Below, in pieces: positions 36,039 through 42,086 of a DNA stretch of 64,000 nucleotides. This DNA is from Mucilaginibacter sp. SMC90 (GTDB lineage Bacteria; Bacteroidota; Bacteroidia; Sphingobacteriales; Sphingobacteriaceae). The stretch lies in assembly GCF_022811725.1 (NCBI RefSeq), contig NZ_CP094527.1, positions 7,874,001 through 7,938,000 on the forward strand, given 5' to 3'. The position numbers and the translations under genes were made by a program. Each line of letters begins with the position of its first letter. Within the stretch, counting starts at the first letter, position 1. The notes beneath the pieces were generated by a model that had not been told where the DNA came from, did not search any database, and saw only the letters and a program-made list of their open reading frames with translations.

Positions 36039-36611
36039 TCAGGAATGGTACAAACGGCTTAACGTTTCTCTTGAAACACCTAAATATGAGGCTATTAGCT
36101 GCTTTGGAACTATATTATATAATGTTGGATATTGCGCCAGCAGTTCTTCATAACGATGCTTGGCATCATTGTTCATGAATGATAAAAGCCTTTTTTGTGT
36201 AGCTACATAGCCTTTATTGGTACGCCAGCGAAAAAAATGCTCGCCCTCATGAATTTCGTTACAAAGCTTTTCGCGGTCCTGGCTGGTAAGGCAAAGTACC
36301 TCGGCATCAGTAATACAATCCACATTTACTGTAGCACGGTCGCCGCTGTAAAGCGCATTATAATCTGAAGCCCACCAGGTAGGCATGGCAAACTGTAAAA
36401 TGAACATTTTCATGTCGTCGTTAATAAAAAACGACTTTAAATATCCTGAAAGCACAAAATACTCACAGTCTACCTTGTCACCTTCGCTTATTATGGTTTG
36501 CCCTTTTTTAAATTTTTTGTAGGTAAAGTGCGAAAAGAAATAATCGAACTGATCATCCGTGAGTGTAATGGTTTTGCTTACGTGTTCTTTTAAAATTTCT
36601 TTTGGCTGCAT
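36039..36611 (-). CDS. Crp/Fnr family transcription regulator
   Basis: 190 residues. The cyclic-nucleotide-binding-like barrel is at about 20-125 (KKGQTIISEGDKVDCEYFVLSGYLKSFF). It lacks the cAMP phosphate-cassette wording of E. coli CRP, so the effector is unknown. The C-terminal helix-turn-helix ends the protein with LGVSRETLSRLYHS. The recognition helix keeps the S-R-E-T-x-x-R order whose Arg, Glu and Arg read TGTGA in E. coli CRP, and exactly such sites lie just downstream, ahead of the YceI operon. The gene is therefore a good candidate for the operon's regulator. It points the same way as the operon and may be partly co-transcribed with it. Confidence 0.88.
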   Translation of the reverse strand: MQPKEILKEHVSKTITLTDDQFDYFFSHFTYKKFKKGQTIISEGDKVDCEYFVLSGYLKSFFINDDMKMFILQFAMPTWWASDYNALYSGDRATVNVDCITDAEVLCLTSQDREKLCNEIHEGEHFFRWRTNKGYVATQKRLLSFMNNDAKHRYEELLAQYPTLYNIVPKQLIASYLGVSRETLSRLYHS

Positions 36612-36805
36612 GGTACAATAAACTAACTACAAAAAACTTTATTTGATAGAAAAAGTCAATCTTTAACTTTCTCCTGTATACGGTCTCTGCTTATTTTAGT
36701 TTCGTTATTTAAGAAAACAACAGGTGCAATTGGTAAGTATAAAGTTAACTCTATTATGAACGATTACACCTATCACTCACTAAAAAAATTAACTTTTACT
36801 ATAGT

Positions 36806-36862
36806 ATGAAAAAACTGACCGATATCTTGCTGCTTGGTGATGAGCCATTGCCGTTAACTTAA
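36806..36862 (+). pseudogene. Severed 5' end of the deformylase-like gene
   Basis: An ATG opens MKKLTDILLLGDE and then runs into the inserted repeat, stopping at TAA 36860-36862. Removing the element and one copy of GGTGATGAG joins this segment in frame to DERLYQVCPPV of the downstream gene, so it is very likely the original start of that gene. Confidence 0.8.
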
Positions 36863-37051
36863 AGTAAAAAACTCCTCAAAAGCGTGGGAATGTGCGATTC
36901 CCCTCTTGAGAGGGGTGGAGGGGTGTGTTATTCTACGTGCGGCTTATCGCTTGTATAACACCCCCCTGCTACAACACGTCCCACGCGCCCCCTCTCGAGA
37001 GGGGATTTTAAAAGGTTTGCGCCAAATTACTCCCTTAAGTTAACCACTATG
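36845..37051. mobile_element. 207-nt MITE-like insertion in the deformylase-like gene, with 9-bp target duplication
   Basis: The ends are inverted: left CCATTGCCGTTAACTTAA, right (reversed) CATAGTGGTTAACTTAAGG. GGTGATGAG flanks both sides (36836-36844 and 37052-37060). The inner part carries CCCTCTTGAGAGGGG and CCCCTCTCGAGAGGGG palindromes and has no coding capacity. Its end sequence fits 14 of 19 bases of the element at 13775-13973, and the duplication length is the same, so the two belong to one family or share a transposase. Confidence 0.8.
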
Positions 37052-37507
37052 GGTGATGAGCGCCTTTACCAGGTTTGCCCGCCTGTGTTGCAAAATGAGC
37101 TGCCGCTGGTAAGCGAATGGGTTAAGGACATGCATAATGTAATGCAGCAGATAAGGCAGAAGTACAATTTTGGCAGGGCCATAGCTGCTCCCCAACTGGG
37201 TATTATGAAACGCCTTGTTTACATGAATATTGATAAACCCATAGTTTTTATTAATCCCGAAATACAGGAGGCCAGCGAAGAGTTTTTTGAACTTTGGGAC
37301 GATTGCATGAGTTTCCCCAACCTGCTTGTAAAGGTTAAAAGACATAAAACCATTACTGTAAATTATCTCGACGAAAACTGGCAGCAAAAGCAATGGATCA
37401 TGACCGATGCCCTGTCTGAACTGATGCAGCATGAGTATGACCACTTAAACGGCATCTTATGTACCATGCGGGCAATTGATAGCATGTCATTTAAATGGCG
37501 GCCGTAA
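37049..37507 (+). CDS. Peptide-deformylase-like protein with element-derived start codon
   Basis: 152 residues. Three deformylase motifs are recognisable but altered: GRAIAAPQLG (normally GxGxAAPQ), DDCMS in place of EGCLS, and a standard QHEYDHLNG (HExDH). The Cys and both His needed for the metal are kept. It may still remove N-formyl groups, but the loss of the usual Glu-Gly suggests a divergent paralogue rather than the essential enzyme. The present ATG lies in the last three bases of the inserted element. The original protein very probably began MKKLTDILLLGDERLYQ from 36806. Whether a promoter now drives it is unclear. Confidence 0.75.
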   Translation: MGDERLYQVCPPVLQNELPLVSEWVKDMHNVMQQIRQKYNFGRAIAAPQLGIMKRLVYMNIDKPIVFINPEIQEASEEFFELWDDCMSFPNLLVKVKRHKTITVNYLDENWQQKQWIMTDALSELMQHEYDHLNGILCTMRAIDSMSFKWRP

Positions 37508-37604
37508 TAAAGCTGCCCAATAAAGCCATGCTATAATTAGCAATCAATTTAGCCCGGGCTTTCCGCATTTAGCTTTCAGCAGTAATAATAAATATTAAAA
37601 CGCC

Positions 37605-37631
37605 TGTAACGTATGGGGGTAAAGTAGGGTC
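37605..37631 (+). promoter_or_regulatory. Possible ECF-sigma promoter (TGTAAC-N18-GTC)
   Basis: TGTAAC at 37605-37610 with GTC at 37629-37631, 30 nt before the DUF4097 start codon. The AAC and GTC cores are those of many ECF sigma promoters. No ECF sigma gene lies nearby, so this rests on pattern alone. Confidence 0.35.
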
Positions 37632-37660
37632 ATAGCTGTATCACTATTAAAACCCCTTTT

Positions 37661-38701
37661 ATGAAAAATTATATTTTACTCCTTCTGCTTGCCGGGCAAA
37701 CCGCTGTAGCAGCAGCGCAGAGTGGCGACAGCCGTTCTTTATACCTCACCAGGTCATTAGCTAACGATGCCATTAACAGTGCTGTTGTACGTACATCGGC
37801 CGGTGGTATCGTAGTTAGCGGAAAACCAGGCGAAGCCCCCCGTGTTGAAGTTTATATCAAGGGCAACAATGGCAACGAACTATCAAAAGATGAGATTAAA
37901 AAGCGGCTTGATAAAGATTACACACTTGATATTTCGGTAAGCGGGCATGAGGTTAAGGCCATAGCCAAAAGCAAACGTCAAAGTTTTTTTAACTGGAGAA
38001 GTACGCTGAGTATCTCATTCCGTATTTATGTACCGCAGCAATGCTCAACCGATCTGGAAACCAGCGGTGGTGGTATTGGCCTTGATAATTTAAAAGGGAA
38101 TGAAAAATTCAGCACCAGCGGCGGCGGCCTTCAGCTCGACAGGCTTTATGGTACCATCCGTGGCAATACTTCCGGAGGAGGCATCCATGTTTCTAATTCT
38201 GGCGATGACATCTCGCTTGAAACCAGCGGCGGCGGCATCGAGGCCAAAAACTGCAACGGAAAGATCAGGCTGGAAACCAGCGGCGGCGGCATCACTTTAG
38301 AAAACCTTAAAGGTACCATCAATGCCGAAACCAGCGGCGGCGGCGTTGACGGTAATAACATCAGCGGCGAACTCATCACCAGCACATCAGGCGGCAGCAT
38401 TAACCTTAAACGCATGATAGCCAGCGTTAGCGCCGAAACCAGCGGTGGCGGCTTGTACGCTCAAATGCTAAAAGTTGGCAAATACCTTAAACTGCAATCA
38501 AGCGCCGGCAATGTTGATATCGAACTTCCGCAAAACCAGGGCTATAACCTCGACCTCCGTGGCGAAGGCGTATCGCCATCATCTGTTGCCAAGTTTAACG
38601 GACAGTGGGAAAAAGAACGCGTTAACGGCACCTATAATGGCGGCGGCATCCCGGTTAAAGCCGAAGCATCGGGCGGCAGCGTTAATATTACATTCAGGTA
38701 A
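37661..38701 (+). CDS. Exported DUF4097 beta-repeat protein
   Basis: 346 residues with a signal peptide (to AAAQS, about 21). From about 130 to 275 there are eight turns of a beta-solenoid, each carrying a TSGGG or TSGGS turn about every 17-23 residues (ETSGGGIGL, STSGGGLQL, NTSGGGIHV and so on). This is the DUF4097 fold, often linked to envelope stress and anti-sigma systems. Location is periplasm or cell surface. It stands alone between a possible ECF-type promoter and a two-way terminator shared with the convergent gene. Confidence 0.85.
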   Translation: MKNYILLLLLAGQTAVAAAQSGDSRSLYLTRSLANDAINSAVVRTSAGGIVVSGKPGEAPRVEVYIKGNNGNELSKDEIKKRLDKDYTLDISVSGHEVKAIAKSKRQSFFNWRSTLSISFRIYVPQQCSTDLETSGGGIGLDNLKGNEKFSTSGGGLQLDRLYGTIRGNTSGGGIHVSNSGDDISLETSGGGIEAKNCNGKIRLETSGGGITLENLKGTINAETSGGGVDGNNISGELITSTSGGSINLKRMIASVSAETSGGGLYAQMLKVGKYLKLQSSAGNVDIELPQNQGYNLDLRGEGVSPSSVAKFNGQWEKERVNGTYNGGGIPVKAEASGGSVNITFR

Positions 38702-38721
38702 TTTCACAACTTGAAACTTAT

Positions 38722-38764
38722 AAACAAACAAGCCCGGACGCATTTGCCTGGGCTTGTTTGTTTT
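38722..38764. terminator. Two-way terminator between convergent genes
   Basis: AAACAAACAAGCCCGG (38722-38737) pairs with CTGGGCTTGTTTGTTT (38748-38763), with a short loop. A-rich and T-rich ends on the two sides allow it to serve both the DUF4097 gene and the minus-strand gene beyond. Confidence 0.85.
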
Positions 38765-38779
38765 AATAAATGATACCGT

Positions 38780-39499
38780 TTATTTAGCAACGTTTTTTGA
38801 GTTGTAGTCATTAAATGCAGCCACTATACCATCTGCTTCTTCTTGTTTAAAAGCAGTCTTTTTAGCCAGGGCCACCATTCGTGCAGCTAATCCTTTTTTA
38901 ACCGGCTGATTCCCGTAGCTGCCACTTTTGTATTTTTCCAGCACCTCTGGTGTATCTTCAAAATATTTCTGAAGATCATAATCAAATGCATTTCTGAGTT
39001 TATCGTTATCCTTTTGAGCCAGTATAAAATACCCGCGAATCAAAGCATCCTTTTTCTCTTTCTCTCTTCTTTCCACCTCATCTTCACTCGCTACATAAAT
39101 CGCCACATCAGCAGGATATTCATAAAAACGATGCGCAGTGATCCGGCCAACATTCAGTCGTTCCATCATATGATCGTTAGTCCCCATGCTTTTAAGCTGA
39201 AGGTTTTGCATGTCAACATAATGCACTTTATCAAACAGTCGCGTGCCAACTGCGTAAAACTTCATATCGTCGGCTTTGATGCGCCTTGGCTTCACATTTG
39301 GATCCTTAACAAAAGCAACTGAATCTTTAATTCTGATATAACGCTGATTATACCAGGGCTCAGCTTCGTTAAGAGCAATTACACCGCCCACCCGTGTGCC
39401 ATCATTCAATATCACATAGCCCGGTTGATAATCTTGCGCTTTACAAATAGAAATGCCAATAAATAAAAGGAATACTAAGAAGGTGTACTTTTTTGTCAT
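38780..39499 (-). CDS. Exported protein of unknown function
   Basis: 239 residues from the ATG that gives a clean signal peptide (MTKKYTFLVFLLFIGISICKAQD); an upstream start would add 25 residues without leader character. The mature part opens with YQPGYVILNDGTRVGGVIALNE and YNQRYIRIKD, a small barrel-like pattern frequent in Bacteroidota exported proteins. The second half is helical, with a DEVERREKEKKD charged run. I do not recognise the family. A perfect -7 box lies 34 nt upstream. Confidence 0.7.
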   Translation of the reverse strand: MTKKYTFLVFLLFIGISICKAQDYQPGYVILNDGTRVGGVIALNEAEPWYNQRYIRIKDSVAFVKDPNVKPRRIKADDMKFYAVGTRLFDKVHYVDMQNLQLKSMGTNDHMMERLNVGRITAHRFYEYPADVAIYVASEDEVERREKEKKDALIRGYFILAQKDNDKLRNAFDYDLQKYFEDTPEVLEKYKSGSYGNQPVKKGLAARMVALAKKTAFKQEEADGIVAAFNDYNSKNVAK

Positions 39500-39532
39500 G
39501 TTATAAGGTTTAAAAATATTAGCAAAATTACT

Positions 39533-39540
39533 GATTATAT
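39533..39540 (-). promoter_or_regulatory. -7 box TAATTTTG upstream of the exported hypothetical gene
   Basis: An exact TAnnTTTG on the minus strand that ends 33 nt before the start codon at 39499. No good -33 TTG at the expected distance. Confidence 0.45.
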
Positions 39541-39591
39541 GCAAATACCTTTTAACTATATTATTTAATAACATCAGGATAATAAAGCCGG

Positions 39592-40755
39592 TTAGCCATC
39601 GGTTCTTCTCAATAAATTAACTAACCCAAATACCGGCCCAATTGCAAGTATCATATAGATATATCGCGTGTTTTGGGCCGTTTGTAAGGCGGTGATCAAT
39701 TGAATACTTACAATAGTAACAGCAAAGCCGATACAGTTAACAATGGTAAGCGCAGTACCTTTTGACTGCTGATCGGCATTTTGGGCAACCAATGTTGAAA
39801 ACAAAGGCGAATCGGCAATAATAGCAATACTCCAAACCGATAAAAAAACAACGGTTACCCATGCGGGGCCGGCAAACAAAAATAGCGGCGATACCAAACA
39901 GCAGGCACATGAAATTGCCAACGCAATGGTAGCTGTCTTTTTTACCCCTATATACTTGGATATGATCCCGCTAACTGCGCACGACGGTGCGCCTAATCCA
40001 ATAATGAAAAACGACAATAGCGGAACATTTAAATTGGCTGTTGCAAACCTGCCGTTGCAAGCTATTAACATCACGGGCACAAAGGCCCAAAAAGCATAAA
40101 GCTCCCACATATGGCCAAAATAGCCGAAGGCAGCAGCACTGAAGCGCCTGTTGCCAAAACCCTTTAAAAACACAGCCGGGTTCAAACCAGCACCCGGTTT
40201 CCTTTCGGGGCCGTCGGGCACAAGCAGTACCATGGCCCAACCACCAAAGGCCGCCAGTACCGAAGTTGATAATACAACATAGCGCCATGGCAAGGCCGAC
40301 ATCATACTTTTGAGCAGATGCGGAAATGATGTACCCAAAACCAAAGCCCCTACCAAAAACCCAAGGGCTTTTCCCAGTCCCTGCGGATAATGATCTGAGG
40401 CTATCTTCATACCCACCGGATAGACCCCGGCAAGGAAAAAGCCAGTGATATATCTCAATACCAATATTGCCGTGGCATTTGTACCGGGTAAGCAAGCAAA
40501 CGCATTAATAACTGCGGCAATAAGCGCACATATAAAAAACACCCGCACAGGCGAAAACCTATCGGCAATACCAAGGATGGCAAAAACGAGGGTACCGGTA
40601 ATAAAGCCAAGTTGCACGGCACTGGTTAAGTAAGCCAGGTATGAAGGTTCAACCTGCAATTGCCTGGCGATGTCGCCCATAACAGCATTACCCGCAAACC
40701 ACAATGAAGTGCAAAAAAACTGGGAAAGTACAATTACCGGAAGAATACGTTTCAT
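39592..40755 (-). CDS. MFS transporter
   Basis: 387 residues from the ATG (MKRILPVIVLSQFFCTSLW); a TTG four codons earlier is less likely. About twelve hydrophobic spans are evident. The loop after the second span is short and basic (GIADRFSPVRVFF), matching the family's A-motif in degenerate form. A central hydrophilic loop (PDGPERKPGAG) divides two six-span halves. It is probably an exporter of a small molecule or drug using the proton gradient, but the substrate cannot be told. Monocistronic by context. Confidence 0.82.
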   Translation of the reverse strand: MKRILPVIVLSQFFCTSLWFAGNAVMGDIARQLQVEPSYLAYLTSAVQLGFITGTLVFAILGIADRFSPVRVFFICALIAAVINAFACLPGTNATAILVLRYITGFFLAGVYPVGMKIASDHYPQGLGKALGFLVGALVLGTSFPHLLKSMMSALPWRYVVLSTSVLAAFGGWAMVLLVPDGPERKPGAGLNPAVFLKGFGNRRFSAAAFGYFGHMWELYAFWAFVPVMLIACNGRFATANLNVPLLSFFIIGLGAPSCAVSGIISKYIGVKKTATIALAISCACCLVSPLFLFAGPAWVTVVFLSVWSIAIIADSPLFSTLVAQNADQQSKGTALTIVNCIGFAVTIVSIQLITALQTAQNTRYIYMILAIGPVFGLVNLLRRTDG

Positions 40756-40924
40756 TGATTGCACCAAACGATGACCTGAAATTAAAGCAGCGCAATAATA
40801 ATTATAAACTATGCTTTATGAACAACGAAAACTGTTTGTATCGGGGAAATAATTCGATCTGTTTTATTAAATCTCTAACTAAAAATTTCTACACGAATGC
40901 TTTGCAAGCTCTCCACAATTAATC

Positions 40925-40972
40925 GAATTACACGAATCCCAAATTAACATCCATTCAAAATTCGTGTAATTC
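40925..40972. repeat. Inverted repeat GAATTACACGAAT/ATTCGTGTAATTC
   Basis: Perfect 13-bp arms, 22-nt spacer, no T-run following. It lies between divergent genes, so it is not a simple terminator. Confidence 0.6.
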
Positions 40973-41072
40973 TATTAATACGTAAAAATTAGTGTGAAAA
41001 TTTTTCATTTATCGCTTCTCAATCTGTTTGTGGTCAAAAGTAATTTCCATTCTTGTTTTTATTGCACATGGC

Positions 41073-41100
41073 TTTGTCTTTATAAAAATTATGTATCTTG
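41073..41100 (+). promoter_or_regulatory. Promoter TTTG-N17-TATCTTG
   Basis: TTTG at 41073-41076 and TATCTTG at 41094-41100, one base short of the full TAnnTTTG, with normal spacing. It ends 30 nt before the ATG of the small membrane protein gene. Confidence 0.45.
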
Positions 41101-41130
41101 AGTTTTAAATAAACCTAAACCTCTACTTAT

Positions 41131-41745
41131 ATGGACAAGCAGCAAATTATTGATCAAATAAAATGGATGATTGCCGATGGTAATACAGATCATGAAATTG
41201 AGGCTTTGCTGGTTGCAGAGGGTGTTGCCCGTTCCGATGCAAAATACACCTTGTCTGTGATCAGGAATGAGCTGTTCCCTCACGAATATCCCATAATCTT
41301 CGAACCCAAAAAAAACAAAAACTACCTTTGGGCCAGCCTATTAATAGTTGTAACCGTAATAGCGCTATTGCTTTTTCATCCATGGCGTAAAGCAACCACT
41401 GCAGAAAGAGATATTACCCCTGCCGATATGATACGGCTTATCAAAGCAGGGCCGGGAGTTTATACTACCGAACTCAATAAAATTAACAGCGGCTGGACCT
41501 ACAGCCAGGATAAAGACCGATGGGAAAACAAGAAACGAAAAACGGCTATCGCTACCAGAATGGAACAACTCCTGTACATGTGCCCCGTACTGCGTGACCA
41601 TTCATTCCAGGATTATCTTGAAAACCATGACTTTAGAGATGTAGTCTATTCCAAACCAGGCAGCAAGATCTTCCAAAACACCGAATTTATGTTCACTATC
41701 CAAACCAATGAACATTATACAATGATTTCGCTGGCCTACCGGTAA
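41131..41745 (+). CDS. Single-span membrane protein of unknown function
   Basis: 204 residues. The first 55 residues form a small helical domain (IIDQIKWMIADGNTDHEIEALL...) that resembles helix-hairpin adaptor segments. One membrane span follows at about 70-90 (LWASLLIVVTVIALLLF) and then a roughly 110-residue outer part with YSQDKDRWENKKRKT. No family recognised. The inner helical segment likely faces the cytoplasm. A hairpin with a T-run follows the gene. Confidence 0.65.
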   Translation: MDKQQIIDQIKWMIADGNTDHEIEALLVAEGVARSDAKYTLSVIRNELFPHEYPIIFEPKKNKNYLWASLLIVVTVIALLLFHPWRKATTAERDITPADMIRLIKAGPGVYTTELNKINSGWTYSQDKDRWENKKRKTAIATRMEQLLYMCPVLRDHSFQDYLENHDFRDVVYSKPGSKIFQNTEFMFTIQTNEHYTMISLAYR

Positions 41746-41811
41746 ATTGTCCAATACCTTTATCCCCCTTTTTCCATCGATTGCATTTACCCTGAAATTT
41801 GCTTTAATTTT

Positions 41812-41838
41812 TCCCGGTTGCCTTACAACGGGCTTTTT
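41812..41838 (+). terminator. Weak terminator hairpin
   Basis: CCCGGTTG and CAACGGG pair with one bulge around CCTTA and are followed by CTTTTT. Confidence 0.5.
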
Positions 41839-41874
41839 ACAAAACACTAAAATTTAACACAAATTAATCACCTG

Positions 41875-41887
41875 TTAACAGTGTTAA
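41875..41887. promoter_or_regulatory. Spaced palindrome TTAACA-G-TGTTAA ahead of SusC
   Basis: Perfect 6+1+6 symmetry, about 200 nt before the SusC start codon. It could be a regulator site; chance cannot be excluded. Confidence 0.3.
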
Positions 41888-42086
41888 TTGACTTTCAAAT
41901 ACTAAAAACCTGAAAACCAACCACAAACAGCATAGCTTTTAAAACTAACCCCTGTTTTAATTGATAGATAAGTTAACCCAGCATTTATTTCCCGATAATA
42001 AAACAACCGTTGCTTTGCAGCAATTACAGCCCTCCTATTCTCAACTTGGGCAACTATTACAAGGGGTTTATCATTAATTAAAAACT

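Larger units (their letters stand above)
40756..41130. other. 375-nt gene-free region with a 13-bp inverted repeat
   Basis: A/T-rich. GAATTACACGAAT (40925-40937) is repeated in reverse at 40960-40972 around a 22-nt spacer, a motif that looks like a dispersed palindrome. The promoter for the next gene is at the right. Nothing else recognised. Confidence 0.55.
41746..42086. other. 341-nt leader region of the SusC gene
   Basis: It holds the hairpin after the preceding gene, an exact spaced palindrome TTAACA-G-TGTTAA at 41875-41887, and a long untranslated leader typical of SusC genes. No perfect TAnnTTTG seen; TAGCTTTT at 41933-41940 is one base off. Confidence 0.5.

Noticed and set aside
38050..38460. 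Regularly spaced near-identical GC-rich DNA units (ACCAGCGGCGGCGGCATC-like), similar to an array
   Set aside because: The units are in frame and encode the TSGGG turns of the DUF4097 protein; spacers are not unique sequences of constant length. Not a CRISPR array.
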